Notes: generated by a model from the sequence alone, not told the origin. Shown: positions 18,009-28,015, counted from the stretch's first letter. The stretch is DNA of 64,000 nucleotides from CAZSLO01 sp964608025 (GCA_964608025.1 CAZSLO010000023.1:62001-126000); one strand, 5' to 3'. Numbers and translations: made by a program.

Positions 18009-20774
18009 CTAAACGGGGGCTGCTCGTTCAATTTTCTTCACGCGAATTGGCACTAACGGCAGGCTATCGACTTCCAACATTGGATCAGGCATGCGAGAGC
18101 GGTCCAATTCGGACGCGAGTTCGCCAAAAAGGCTGGTAGTTGATATTAGACCTTGAAGAGGACTGGTCAATTGTACTATCCCTTGTTTCGCATCACGTGG
18201 GGATGTAACCTCTATCCAGTCCCCCTCATTCAACCCAAGGGTGCCCGCGTCTGCGGTGTGTAATTCAAATATCTCGGTTTGACGAATATGTGCCCGCCGC
18301 TTCTCAATTTCAATTTCCGTTTCACGCTTGGGATCGTGAAGTATCCGGCCACGGGCGAGAAGGTAAGGGAATTCGGAATTTGAGTGGAGTGGGACTTCCT
18401 GAAGATCCATCCTCGCTAACTTGGCTCGGTGGGACGGACTATCTTCGGAGGTGTAAAGACGAGGAGTGTCACTCATATCTGAGGCGAGACAAGGCCACAG
18501 GATGCTGTTGTTACGTAGGCGAGAGAATGTGATACCACCGTATATTTCAACAATGCTGCTAATTTCGTCAAAGACAGAGCCTGCGTCCGCGTGGTCGAAC
18601 CCGTGTCCTCCCATTCTACGAGCTAGCTGGCTAAGAATACGCCAGGGAGACTCTTCGTCACCAGATGCTCCGATTGCTGGATGTAACAACTGAACACGAC
18701 GTTCCAGGTTAGTGTAGGTCCCTTCCTTCTGGGCGAAAGTGGTAGCTGGTAATACGACATCGGCTATTTTGGTGAGATCAGTCTCGAATGTACTCAGTAC
18801 TGCCAGAAATTCAAGTCCGTCAAGACTTTGAACGAATTCTCCCAGTTCCCCATTTCGGAAATTTGGGCTGTCCCCTATGACTATCATTGCCTTGATGCGC
18901 CCGTCTCTTACCGCAGAACCAATTTCTGAGAGAGGGATGCCAGGATCTTCGGGCACATGGCTATTCCAAGAGTCGTTCATTTGCTTGCGGAGGTCTTCGG
19001 TAGGTGTGAGATAGCCCGGGAATCTATCAGGGACGCAGCCGACGTCTCTAGATCCTTGTTCATTACCTCCGGGTAAGAGCGGGTAGATGCCTGAAGATGG
19101 CCGGCCCACGTTCCCTGTGGCCAAGGCGAGATTGATGATACCTCGCGCACAAGTATCACGAAGATCAGGGGCCAAAGTTTCTAGTCCATAGAGAAATGCA
19201 CATGGGCTATCTGTCGCTATGGTTCTTGCGGCATTTTGAATTTCCGTTACTGATATTGAGGTCATTGCTGAGACCTGTATCAAGTCGAAAGCCCAAAGAC
19301 TATCCTTGAGCTCTTTGACGTTGACGCATCGGTCGGCGAGAAAGTCGTGATCGTCTAGGGATTCGTCAAAGATGACTCGTAAAATACCACCAATCAGGGC
19401 GGTCTCACTGCCTGGAATAGGCCTCAGCCAAATATCAGCGTACCGTGTCATCTCAGTTTCGCGCTGGTCGATCACTACGAGTGACGCCCCGTTTTTTACA
19501 GCTTTCTTGATTGGGAGCGCTATCACGTTTTGTTCTTCCGTCATATTGCTGGAAGTGATTAGGAAGCATTTTGAATCTTCAAGATCCCAGATGGGATTTG
19601 TCGCCGCGTGGTGCCCGAGCATATCTTCAAGCGGGGGTATCAGTTCAGGCCTCAAATTGGAAGCTATGTCTACGTTATTGGACTGCATAACCGTACGAGC
19701 AAATTTCTGGGCAATGTAGTTGTCTTCATTAGTACCTCGGTCAGACGCGATGAGAGCGAACTGAGACCCTTTGAATTGACCGAGGCGATCTATGGTGAAA
19801 TCGATGGCTTCTATGGTAGTTGCTTGGTTATTTCCACCATCGGATTGCAACAGGGGCTTAATGAGTCGTTTCCCGCTGTTTACAAAATCAAGGCCAAATT
19901 TTCCTTTGAAGCACCCTTGTCCTTTGTTGACTGGTGAATGTCTATTTGGGATAGCTCGGATCAGCCTGTTTCTCTTATCGATTTCCAGATCCATTTGGCA
20001 GCCGACCGGGCAGTGTGGGCAAATGGTTGATACCGTCTTCTCCGCCTTGTCCCACTTGTGTTTTCGTTCCACAAGTGCGCCTGTAGGACATACGTCGATA
20101 CAGGCTCCGCAGAACTCACACCCCGATTCCAGCAAAGACGTGCCCTGTGAAGTACCGATAAGGCTGCGGCCCGCACGGTCGGTAAATGTCAGGGCGTTGT
20201 CACCGCGCACCTCTTCGCAGACCCTTACACACCTACCACAGACGATACAAAGATTCATGTCCATGTCCAACATTGGGTCAGAGACCTTAAGTGGGAGATT
20301 ACGGTTGTTGTAAGTTAGAGGAGTGTCCATCTCCATTTCGAGGTACCGTACCGTGTCCTTGAGCTCACATCGTTCATTCTTCGGACAGGTAACGCACCTA
20401 TCATTCACGGACACGTGTCTGAGGCATATGTCGGATGGGCCACATAGGTCCACGCGATGGCAGGTGAGGCATCCGTGAGGATGCTCTGAGAGCAGTAAAT
20501 CCATAATGCCACGGCGCATTTCTGTGATATTTTCGGACTTGGTATTTATCACCATGCCATCTGCTGCCGGGACAGTACAGGAAGCTTGGCTTCCCGGTGG
20601 GCCACCTTCTATCTCGACCACGCACATTCGGCACGCGCCGAAGGCTTTCATATCAGGGTAATAACAGAGGTATGGAACATATATTCCCGCGTTCATGGCT
20701 GCCTGAAGCACGTTTGTGCCAGGAGCGGTTTTTACTTCCACGCCGTCAATCGTTAGTGTGATCTCATCTGCCAT
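18009..20774 (-). CDS. nuoG: NADH-quinone oxidoreductase subunit G (formate dehydrogenase-like molybdopterin fold)
   Basis: This 921-aa iron-sulfur protein carries electrons from the flavin module. Ligands visible: an N-terminal 2Fe-2S (C37, C48, C51, C66), a His-Cys3 cluster (H98, C102, C105, C111), extra cysteines at 117, 127, 130 and 136, and two 4Fe-4S ferredoxin motifs ('CIVCGRCVRVC', 'CEFCGACIDVC'). A CxxCxxxC...C cluster then opens a molybdopterin-oxidoreductase domain ('CPHCPVGC...GCFKGKFGLDF'). The rest follows formate dehydrogenases closely, but 'NNVDIASNLRPEL' stands where they have NNVD.CAR-Cys/Sec-His, so formate activity is unlikely. It lies 32 nt downstream of nuoF. An FdsA-like role cannot be fully excluded from sequence. 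Confidence 0.82.
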   Translation of the reverse strand: MADEITLTIDGVEVKTAPGTNVLQAAMNAGIYVPYLCYYPDMKAFGACRMCVVEIEGGPPGSQASCTVPAADGMVINTKSENITEMRRGIMDLLLSEHPHGCLTCHRVDLCGPSDICLRHVSVNDRCVTCPKNERCELKDTVRYLEMEMDTPLTYNNRNLPLKVSDPMLDMDMNLCIVCGRCVRVCEEVRGDNALTFTDRAGRSLIGTSQGTSLLESGCEFCGACIDVCPTGALVERKHKWDKAEKTVSTICPHCPVGCQMDLEIDKRNRLIRAIPNRHSPVNKGQGCFKGKFGLDFVNSGKRLIKPLLQSDGGNNQATTIEAIDFTIDRLGQFKGSQFALIASDRGTNEDNYIAQKFARTVMQSNNVDIASNLRPELIPPLEDMLGHHAATNPIWDLEDSKCFLITSSNMTEEQNVIALPIKKAVKNGASLVVIDQRETEMTRYADIWLRPIPGSETALIGGILRVIFDESLDDHDFLADRCVNVKELKDSLWAFDLIQVSAMTSISVTEIQNAARTIATDSPCAFLYGLETLAPDLRDTCARGIINLALATGNVGRPSSGIYPLLPGGNEQGSRDVGCVPDRFPGYLTPTEDLRKQMNDSWNSHVPEDPGIPLSEIGSAVRDGRIKAMIVIGDSPNFRNGELGEFVQSLDGLEFLAVLSTFETDLTKIADVVLPATTFAQKEGTYTNLERRVQLLHPAIGASGDEESPWRILSQLARRMGGHGFDHADAGSVFDEISSIVEIYGGITFSRLRNNSILWPCLASDMSDTPRLYTSEDSPSHRAKLARMDLQEVPLHSNSEFPYLLARGRILHDPKRETEIEIEKRRAHIRQTEIFELHTADAGTLGLNEGDWIEVTSPRDAKQGIVQLTSPLQGLISTTSLFGELASELDRSRMPDPMLEVDSLPLVPIRVKKIERAAPV

Positions 20775-20806
20775 TAAGTAGCTCCACTCGGTGGGTCTGG
20801 GGTGAC

Positions 20807-22561
20807 TTATTTAGCCATAGTCTCTATTGGGATTAAGCCAGTCCGATATTGTTCTGCATATGTACGCATGTTACGGGGAGCGAGTAATACCTCTTTGCAA
20901 TCACCCGTTGGACATACCTTGTCTTCAATATGAGTCTGAAAATCATCAGGGAAATTCAACAAAGCTGATCGCAAAGGATTGTATCCTAGTTGGCCATGGA
21001 AACAGAGAGAGGCAGCTTCCATCGTATCCCCGACTTTATTCATTAGGTCTATATCTTCAGGAGAAGCTTCACTATTTGCAATTCGATCAATCATTTCTAG
21101 TAATTGGGACATTCCTAATCTGCAAGGGAAGCATTTACCACAGGATTCGTATTGGCAGAATGCGACTAACAGGCGAGCTATATCAACAGCGCATTTTGTC
21201 TCGTCACCAACGATAACGCCTCCTGATCCGAGCATTGCTCCGTGTTCACGCATTTCGTCAAAGTCAAGATGGTAGTCAAGGCTTTCTTTTCCTAAGAGAT
21301 GTCCTAATGGTCCTCCTAGCTGGATCATTTTGACATTTTTCCCACTGGGTGTTCCGCCGCCTATCTCATTTACTATCGTCCGAAGCTGCAATCCCATTGG
21401 AACTTCATACATACCAGGACGTTTCACGTCACCGCTCAAACATATTATTGCTGTACCGGTGCAATTGTCGCGCCCTATCGACTTAAACCATTGACCACCG
21501 CGGGAGACTATCTCTGGGGAGTAAGAGAAACTCTTAACGTTATTAATTGTGCTGGGTTTACCCCACACTCCAAATGCAGCTGGGAATGGTGGCTTGAATC
21601 GTGGCATAGAGCGCTTACCCTCTATAGATTCCATAAGCGCTGTTTCCTCGCCAGCAACGTAGGATTCGCCAGTTAGGGACACTTCGATATCAAAGCTATA
21701 ATCGGATCCCAAAATGTTCTTGCCGAGGAGGCCAGAATCGTAGGCTTGTTGAATAGCTTGCTCAGTACGAGATATAGGCCCGTTGTGACCGTGCCGGATG
21801 AAGACAATGCCGTTTGATGCACCTGTCGAGTATCCAGCAAGCGTCATGCCCTCAAGAAGAGTATAAGGATCACCTTCTAAGATACCCTTGTCGTTGTAAG
21901 CTCCGGGGTCACCTTCTTCACAATTAGCTAGGATGTATTTGGGGGGGCCTCCACGGGCCATAAAGCTCCATTTCACGCCTGTTGGGAATCCCGCACCACC
22001 CCGGCCACGCAATCCCGACTCCTTCATTTCTCCAATCACGTCTTCCGGCGCCATTTCCGAAATGGCCTTAGCTAGTCCTCCATAGCCACCGTTGGCTATG
22101 TATTGGTAAATATCGTCAGGGGCAATATTCCCTGAATTGCGTAGAGCAATCTTCTTTTGGTGATGGATCCCGGCCAATGTGTTCAGGGCGGGCACCTTCT
22201 CAACTTTTTTACCTATATAACCAATGGCGTGTTCGAAGTCTATTTCATTTCCGGATAGGACGCGTTCGACTAGGCCTGGAATGGCAGATGGAGCCATGTT
22301 TCCATAAAGGATTCGCGAGATGCCAGGCTTGAGAATATCCACTAGAGGTTCTGCATAGCAAATCCCCATACATCCAACAGTATCGACTTTTGCGTCTATA
22401 TTGGTACGTTCAATCTCGGCGTTTAGCACGTTCAAAACATCGATAGCGCCGGCGGCCTGTCCACACATCGCTGTCCCGACACGGACCCAGGGACGTGAAC
22501 CTTCATTAAGTTCACGCCAACGGCGGTCGGCTTCGGTTTTGAGTTCTTGGTAGTCAGGCAA
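20807..22561 (-). CDS. nuoF: NADH-quinone oxidoreductase subunit F (51 kDa flavoprotein)
   Basis: NuoF binds NADH, FMN and a 4Fe-4S cluster. The 584-aa chain has an extra N-terminal thioredoxin-like domain with three cysteines (C33, C64, C68). The FMN/NADH core follows, with 'GLRGRGGAGFPTGVKW' (~184-200), 'ANCEEGDPGAYNDK' and 'GEETALMESIEGKR'. A SLBB segment comes next, then the cluster motif 'SCGKCFPCRLG' near residue 478 with the distal Cys in 'AASLCFHG'. This long layout with an N-terminal domain is typical of HydB/NuoF types in anaerobes and Chloroflexota. It sits between nuoE (54 nt) and nuoG (32 nt). Confidence 0.92.
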   Translation of the reverse strand: MPDYQELKTEADRRWRELNEGSRPWVRVGTAMCGQAAGAIDVLNVLNAEIERTNIDAKVDTVGCMGICYAEPLVDILKPGISRILYGNMAPSAIPGLVERVLSGNEIDFEHAIGYIGKKVEKVPALNTLAGIHHQKKIALRNSGNIAPDDIYQYIANGGYGGLAKAISEMAPEDVIGEMKESGLRGRGGAGFPTGVKWSFMARGGPPKYILANCEEGDPGAYNDKGILEGDPYTLLEGMTLAGYSTGASNGIVFIRHGHNGPISRTEQAIQQAYDSGLLGKNILGSDYSFDIEVSLTGESYVAGEETALMESIEGKRSMPRFKPPFPAAFGVWGKPSTINNVKSFSYSPEIVSRGGQWFKSIGRDNCTGTAIICLSGDVKRPGMYEVPMGLQLRTIVNEIGGGTPSGKNVKMIQLGGPLGHLLGKESLDYHLDFDEMREHGAMLGSGGVIVGDETKCAVDIARLLVAFCQYESCGKCFPCRLGMSQLLEMIDRIANSEASPEDIDLMNKVGDTMEAASLCFHGQLGYNPLRSALLNFPDDFQTHIEDKVCPTGDCKEVLLAPRNMRTYAEQYRTGLIPIETMAK

Positions 22562-22615
22562 ATTAATATCTAATAAAGAGAGAGGTTTCAGTAGTTACAG
22601 TGTGACAGGTAGATT

Positions 22616-23095
22616 TCATTCGTTGCCTCGAAGGCTATTGATATGCTTCTGCATTTGTTCGGGTGTAACCCGGCCGTAAAGTTGATGATCAATGCTGATG
22701 ACTGGTGCTTGTGAACAGGCACCAAGACATGTGTTGTATTTTAAGCTGATATCGCCGGCTTCTGTGTTCCCCTCGTCAGATAGATCTAGCATTTGGAGGC
22801 AATCTTTTTTAATGCGAGGCGCCCCCAAGAGATGACAAGTGGGACCCCAACAAATTTCTATTGCATGCTTTGCCGGTGGTGTAAATCGGAAGTTGGTATA
22901 GAAAGTAGCAACTCCCCAAACATCGTTAATAGAGGAATTTGTTTGGGCAGCCACCTCTTCAATGGCTATGGTAGGGAGATAGCCTAATTCGTCGTGGGCT
23001 GCATGTAGTGAAGATAATACGGTGACAGCAGATTGTTTCTGGGAGGAAATGGCCTCCCTGGTTCGACCTCTTATCGCTTCATTTGGGATAGTCAC
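22616..23095 (-). CDS. nuoE: NADH-quinone oxidoreductase subunit E (24 kDa, 2Fe-2S)
   Basis: The 159-aa thioredoxin-like ferredoxin carries cluster N1a. The ligands are the two cysteines of 'CWGPTC' (residues ~82-87) and the two of 'CLGAC' (~124-128). An N-terminal helical bundle ('SLHAAHDELGYLPTIAIEEVA') and 'VATFYTNFRF' are family-typical. It heads the nuoEFG module. The next upstream gene on the same strand, a flavoprotein, ends 71 nt before it, so the module could be read through from the ftsY-led block or have its own promoter. Confidence 0.94.
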   Translation of the reverse strand: MTIPNEAIRGRTREAISSQKQSAVTVLSSLHAAHDELGYLPTIAIEEVAAQTNSSINDVWGVATFYTNFRFTPPAKHAIEICWGPTCHLLGAPRIKKDCLQMLDLSDEGNTEAGDISLKYNTCLGACSQAPVISIDHQLYGRVTPEQMQKHINSLRGNE

Positions 23096-23166
23096 CGACT
23101 TAGTACCTGTAGATTATTGACAGTGGTCACAATAATAGCACAGCCTAAATTATCCCAACAATCTAA

Positions 23167-24489
23167 TCATGCCATGTCTTGCATAACCATATGTGCTACA
23201 TGTTTGCCCATGCGGACACTGTAATTTGTTCCGCGGTCCTGTGGATAGACTTGAGTAGTGTTGGCTAGATACACGCCACCCAATGGGGTTCTATGAGACG
23301 GCATATCTTGGGAATAGTTAGTGCCAATTACTGGTTGGGCTGCGTTGACTCGCTGGTGGTAACTGGTGACAATCCAAGATGAATCGAAGTCTGGGTTGAT
23401 CTTTTGGAGGTGGGGAATATATGTCGAAATGAGCTCTTGGTGTCCCATTTGGTAAAAGCGATCTTCCCGCGCCAGATAGTTGGACAGATATACCAGATGC
23501 TGGCCGCCATAATGTTCGGGCCCGATAAGATTTGTGTGCTCAATAACACCAACGAATGGGATAGAAGGATCGGCGACATTGAGCCAATATGTATGAGACA
23601 AAGGACGATCTAATACTAGAATTAACAAGACAGCGGCTAGATATCTCGTGCTCTCGAGCTGTGTCCTATAATAATCAGGCAAGGTAGATGCGAGCTTGAG
23701 GAACATGTAGGAATGCGTTGTTGCTATAACCGCGTCGAAATGCTCGAATTGAACTTCGCCTTTCGGTGATTGAAATTCGAGGCTAGGACCATCAGCATTT
23801 GAGGACAGTATTTTGTTAACTGGCCTTGACAGTAACACTTGATTGCCATGTTCGGCGATTTTCAGAGCCAGAACATCAAATATCTCCCCAAAGCTGCCAA
23901 TCGGATAGCCGAGACGTTCGCGTCCTAGTCCATTATTTCGAGAGGCTAGTCTAGTCGCGATCTTTCCCCAGATCCACGGCATGCCAACTTCTTTATAGAA
24001 ATCTTCACCGAATTTTCCTCGGAGCATAGGTCCCCAGAAACCCTCAAATGCGGATTTCCCAGCCCATTTCTGGAGCCAGTCGACTGCCGTAATAGATTCA
24101 AGAGACTGCCAGTCTTTGATCTTCTGTAGCATCAAGGTCACGAGTCCTAGTCGGATGCGGTCGACCATTGCTAACGGCCTGTACTTCAGAAGATCAATAG
24201 GGGTTATGAAGTTGTATATGTGCCCGTCGTGGAGCGTACCCACTTTCGATTCTATCCAAGTCATCTGGTGTTCGAGCCCGATCTCTGTGATAAGGGATAG
24301 GATGTCTGTATCGGTAGTAAATAAGTGATGGTAGCCTCGCTCCAGCTTCCCACCGTTGATATCGAATGTAGATGCTTGGCCCCCGAGGAACGGAGCCCGT
24401 TCATATACGATTACTTTGTGTCCATTTTTGCCAAGTTCATAAGCTGCTGTCATCCCGGCAGCGCCTGCACCTATAATCCCTACTCTCAT
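23167..24489 (-). CDS. NAD(P)/FAD-dependent oxidoreductase (amine oxidase / UDP-galactopyranose mutase-like)
   Basis: The 440-aa protein opens with the FAD-binding 'GIIGAGAAGMTAAYELGKNG' and 'VYERAPFLGGQAS', and closes with 'GGVYLANTTQVYPQDRGTNYSVRMGK', the C-terminal FAD loop of the NAD(P)-binding Rossmann-like/amine oxidase superfamily. It lacks the desaturase-specific and PPO-specific features I would look for. Relatives near glycosyltransferases are often UGM-like. Its ATG overlaps the stop of the flippase-like gene by 4 nt, strong evidence of co-translation. A role in modifying a lipid-linked sugar or isoprenoid is inferred from this linkage only. Confidence 0.68.
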   Translation of the reverse strand: MRVGIIGAGAAGMTAAYELGKNGHKVIVYERAPFLGGQASTFDINGGKLERGYHHLFTTDTDILSLITEIGLEHQMTWIESKVGTLHDGHIYNFITPIDLLKYRPLAMVDRIRLGLVTLMLQKIKDWQSLESITAVDWLQKWAGKSAFEGFWGPMLRGKFGEDFYKEVGMPWIWGKIATRLASRNNGLGRERLGYPIGSFGEIFDVLALKIAEHGNQVLLSRPVNKILSSNADGPSLEFQSPKGEVQFEHFDAVIATTHSYMFLKLASTLPDYYRTQLESTRYLAAVLLILVLDRPLSHTYWLNVADPSIPFVGVIEHTNLIGPEHYGGQHLVYLSNYLAREDRFYQMGHQELISTYIPHLQKINPDFDSSWIVTSYHQRVNAAQPVIGTNYSQDMPSHRTPLGGVYLANTTQVYPQDRGTNYSVRMGKHVAHMVMQDMA

Positions 24490-25595
24490 TTGCCTGATTC
24501 TCGCTTTGTAGTTAAGGGGTTAGTACTAGTATCTTCGTAGCTTTTGGCAAAGCTCTGTCCGCCACGCCCTAGAATCCCGAGCGAAAGATTATCTAATAAA
24601 AGAAATAGTTGTCCCAGGCCAATCATCGGAATTAACAATACCGCGTGTACTATTGTTACATAGCCAGACGCCACAGATCTGTCGATGTCTGCTAGCGGAA
24701 GAAGTACCAATGCTTCTCTCGTGATAAGTTCGAATAGCCCTATACCTCCTGGTGCGGCCGGAATGGAGCTACCAAGGTTTGACAGGGCGGTTATTAGGAC
24801 CATAGCTATGGCCATTCCAAAGAAACCGGTGTACAAATGCTGTAATTCGAATGAATATCCTATCGTGAAGAATAGAGCAGCTTCGAAAATCCAAATAGGA
24901 AGTGATAGTAAAAACAGCATTAATATTGACCAAGGGCTTTTTAAGGATTCAAGACCATTTAGGAAAAGTTCCACCAGTGATTGAAGCTGAGATCCGGCAG
25001 GTGTGGGTAGAAGGCGCAAAATTGGTTTCAAAATTTTCGCTGTTTTGATGGGTGCCGATGCCATTAGCACGAGCCCTATGAAGCCGAGGGCGAAAGGCAC
25101 ACTAATTATAGTAGCCAATAACGGCCATGGGACGTTAGAAATTTTGCTGAACCCTTCTGCTAAGTCCATAAGTGGCACGAAGGCGGCTACTACCGCGATG
25201 AATACAAGAAGGGTCAAGGCATCTAGTAGGCGCTCGACCACAATAGTTGCTAGGGCGGATGTTTTGCTGATGTTCTCACGCTCGCCAATGTAGTAGCTAC
25301 GGACAAGCTCACCTATGCGAAGTGGCAATAGGTTGTTGGCCATGTATCCTATGACCACAACTGGGAAGAGCCTGAATATACTTATAACCCGAATATTTGA
25401 TAAAAGAGATTGCCAACGGAGAGTTCGGAAAAATACGGAAACTTGATATAACAGAACAGCTGGAACAAGATACCAGTAATTTGCATTGGCTAAGGCGTCA
25501 AGAAGGAGATCCCATTCGGTAGTCAGAAAAAATAAAGCCAGTAATGCTACTCCAAACGCGAAGCCCAACCAGTATTTCTTACCACTACTAACCAT
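24486..25595 (-). CDS. UPF0104 / lysylphosphatidylglycerol synthase TM-like flippase family protein
   Basis: This 369-aa integral membrane protein has about eight hydrophobic segments and the family signatures of the LPG_synthase_TM (UPF0104) group: 'FRTLRWQSLL' (~55), 'GYMANNLLPLRIGELVRSYYIG' (~80-100) with the conserved glutamate-arginine pair, 'VVERLLDALTL', and 'PAAPGGIGLFE' (~290). There is no aminoacyl-transferase domain, so it is the stand-alone membrane half. Members are thought to move lipids or lipid-linked glycans across the membrane. Translational coupling to the FAD oxidoreductase suggests they act on one substrate. Confidence 0.8.
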   Translation of the reverse strand: MVSSGKKYWLGFAFGVALLALFFLTTEWDLLLDALANANYWYLVPAVLLYQVSVFFRTLRWQSLLSNIRVISIFRLFPVVVIGYMANNLLPLRIGELVRSYYIGERENISKTSALATIVVERLLDALTLLVFIAVVAAFVPLMDLAEGFSKISNVPWPLLATIISVPFALGFIGLVLMASAPIKTAKILKPILRLLPTPAGSQLQSLVELFLNGLESLKSPWSILMLFLLSLPIWIFEAALFFTIGYSFELQHLYTGFFGMAIAMVLITALSNLGSSIPAAPGGIGLFELITREALVLLPLADIDRSVASGYVTIVHAVLLIPMIGLGQLFLLLDNLSLGILGRGGQSFAKSYEDTSTNPLTTKRESGK

Positions 25596-25741
25596 GTTCT
25601 CCTAAAAGTATTCTTGGTGCCGGCAAACCCCCAGCCTGTTTATCCAGCTTGGTTTAGACTAGTTTACGCTATTGGACGTGTTTCTTTGAGTGACCAACCT
25701 GCTTATCTAGGTTACAACAGTGACATTCGTTTTTTGTAATT

Positions 25742-27964
25742 TTAACGGAAGCCAGAGATGTTTAAGTCCGTATCTTGTGAGACATAAACAACAGCATCCT
25801 CGCTACCTAACGGAGAGTTTAGCTCACGGTGAAGGAAGTAATCCATACTGAGGCTCCAAATATCTGGATTACCTAAATAGCCGAAAAATTCAATAGGACT
25901 CAAGCCTCGATAATTCTCTGGAAACCACCATCTGTGTGGGATCTTGAAGCCTGGTTGGTAGTGATCAGCCAGTATTTCTTCTGATAAGGGTATGTTTTTT
26001 GAGTGAAGGATCAATACCTTTGACCTTGGGGCTTCTGTTATTGGAAATTGGTAATCTACATAACCTACATCTTGTCTGCCGCGCAGATACCAGGCCCAAG
26101 GCCAGCTAAAACCACTGGATTGGTCGATAATTATCGAGTTAGGTGTTTCGGTTTCGTGGATTTCTTGAACGATTTGTCGATTTACCCTTGCCAAATCCGG
26201 AGAAGATTGAGTATAGACGATCATCTCGACGGGAATATCACCGTTTTCGTATGCAGCTGTTCCGCTTGAACGGATTGTGAGAGCAAGAAGGCATATTGCA
26301 ACCGGGACGGTGGAAAAAGACCAGAAATTCTTTGCTCCAACGCGCTTGAAAATCCCGTGACTCAAAACTGCTAAGGTGATTAGGCTAACGATTAGTACTG
26401 AAGGCACAAGATAGTTAATGAAATGCGCTTCAGTTAATGAAAAATAAGATAATTCCCATAAAAGAATCAGGAAGATAGGGAAAATGGGGATTATAAATAT
26501 GCCTTGTCCTTTCCAAAGCCGACGCCACTGAATTTGATCTATGAGATCACCGAGAAATTTTCCTGAGAGCATGATTAGTGGAAGTGCCAAATTAACCATC
26601 AGCCAAGGCATTTTTTCGGTTATGTAGGTGTAAAGAGCAAATGTAGTAATGGCCCAGAATGCCAGAAAGAGTCCGAATCGCCCCCGACATTTCCAGTAAT
26701 AGATCCCTCCTGCTGCTGCGAAGACTAAGGGAAGATATTCGTATATAGGGGTGATTACTAGATAGTAATAAAGAGGCTGGTTGCCACGTGCAACTTCCTG
26801 CTGAACTATCCAGTAACCAAGCGATTGCCATATACCGGACCCGATTCCTCCCAGGTTTGTGAAAAAGGTGGTGTATAGCAGAACCCATATCACATAGAAA
26901 ATCGCAGCGAACTTCCACCAAGAATTCTTTTGCCATCTAAGCCCGATGGTTGCAGAAGTCCATAGCAATATACCTACCGTTACCGTAGCTACAACGATCC
27001 CTCCACGAACTGGCACACCGATCTGAGGACTACCCACCGGACTGGCCAGAACCAAATTGCTCCAGCTCATTAGGGGTGTTTCCTGAAAAATGCTGATTAG
27101 TCCTGCACCTAATGGCAGAGATAAGGTAAATAAGAGTAGAAAGAAGCTGGCCTGCCGGGAGATGGTCGTGAGATTCATGCCTTGCGAGAATGTTATCCAA
27201 GCCCCTTGGAATAATTGCCCTATTGCGACTGGAGGTGATGCATTGCCAATATCGACTAGGTTCGTGATAGATGAACGGTTCCTGAAAATAATATCTAGTA
27301 ATAGGTAGCCACCAAGAATCGTAGTAATGACATAAGCACTTTCTTTAGTTGCGAATGCAAGTGCTAGTAGCGCAGAAGCCCAAAAAAGATATCGGGTCTT
27401 TCCTTCATCAATGAACCGCCACATTGTAATCACAAGACCAAGGGTCCAGACGGCCATTAGGATATCGTTTCGGGCAAATCGGCTGAAATAGAGCATCGAC
27501 GGTGACACGGCAAGCATGACTGACACTAGGAAGGCCCCGGTGCGTCCTAAGCGTGTCCTGAGAAATATGGGAAGGCCTACTAAAATCGTTCCTGCAACAG
27601 CGTAAATCAACCTGGCTGTAAAATCACTATCGCCGAATAGCATGAAGATTCCTGCAGTGGCCTCCATTTGAAACGGCCCATGCATCATGGGGTCATGTCG
27701 GTAGCCATGGCCAATAGAGAGGTTATAGGAATATAAGGCGTGCAAGCTTTCATCGTGATGCAAGGCACGGGAACCCAGATCCCAAATACGAGCACCCAAT
27801 GACAAGGCAATTAGAATAGTATAGGCAATAACCTCCCTAAAATTGATCGTGACCGTGGACAAGGCGGAACGCAGTCGTAGTGTAATAGAACCCAAAATAC
27901 CGAGTACTCTCGTGTTGTTTGTTAATCCTATTGAGATCGACGTATTTTCCTGGTTGGCGCCCAT
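25742..27964 (-). CDS. Agl23-like (TIGR03663) membrane glycosyltransferase-like protein
   Basis: The 740-aa protein has a short cytosolic N-terminus and then a dozen or so hydrophobic segments. The first extracytoplasmic loop carries 'GSRALHHDESLHALYSYNL' (~residue 68), the Asp-Glu motif typical of GT-C folds related to protein O-mannosyltransferases, followed by 'DPMMHGPFQME' and 'SRFARNDI'. These are hallmarks of TIGR03663 ('flippase activity-associated protein Agl23'), described mostly from Chloroflexi and archaea. A soluble ~170-residue C-terminal part follows. It lies 51 nt after the DUF2298 gene. The acceptor and donor sugars are unknown; a dolichyl/undecaprenyl-phosphate-sugar donor is an inference from the GT-C class. 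Confidence 0.8.
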   Translation of the reverse strand: MGANQENTSISIGLTNNTRVLGILGSITLRLRSALSTVTINFREVIAYTILIALSLGARIWDLGSRALHHDESLHALYSYNLSIGHGYRHDPMMHGPFQMEATAGIFMLFGDSDFTARLIYAVAGTILVGLPIFLRTRLGRTGAFLVSVMLAVSPSMLYFSRFARNDILMAVWTLGLVITMWRFIDEGKTRYLFWASALLALAFATKESAYVITTILGGYLLLDIIFRNRSSITNLVDIGNASPPVAIGQLFQGAWITFSQGMNLTTISRQASFFLLLFTLSLPLGAGLISIFQETPLMSWSNLVLASPVGSPQIGVPVRGGIVVATVTVGILLWTSATIGLRWQKNSWWKFAAIFYVIWVLLYTTFFTNLGGIGSGIWQSLGYWIVQQEVARGNQPLYYYLVITPIYEYLPLVFAAAGGIYYWKCRGRFGLFLAFWAITTFALYTYITEKMPWLMVNLALPLIMLSGKFLGDLIDQIQWRRLWKGQGIFIIPIFPIFLILLWELSYFSLTEAHFINYLVPSVLIVSLITLAVLSHGIFKRVGAKNFWSFSTVPVAICLLALTIRSSGTAAYENGDIPVEMIVYTQSSPDLARVNRQIVQEIHETETPNSIIIDQSSGFSWPWAWYLRGRQDVGYVDYQFPITEAPRSKVLILHSKNIPLSEEILADHYQPGFKIPHRWWFPENYRGLSPIEFFGYLGNPDIWSLSMDYFLHRELNSPLGSEDAVVYVSQDTDLNISGFR

Positions 27965-28015
27965 AGTTTTATGAGTAAGAAATAGTAAACTACTAGTTTG
28001 ATCAAAAGAGTTATG

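Noticed and set aside
18009..20774. NAD-dependent formate dehydrogenase (FdsA) call, possibly with selenocysteine
   Set aside because: The frame has no internal TGA, and the catalytic Cys/Sec-His pair is absent at the expected site. NuoG is the better call.
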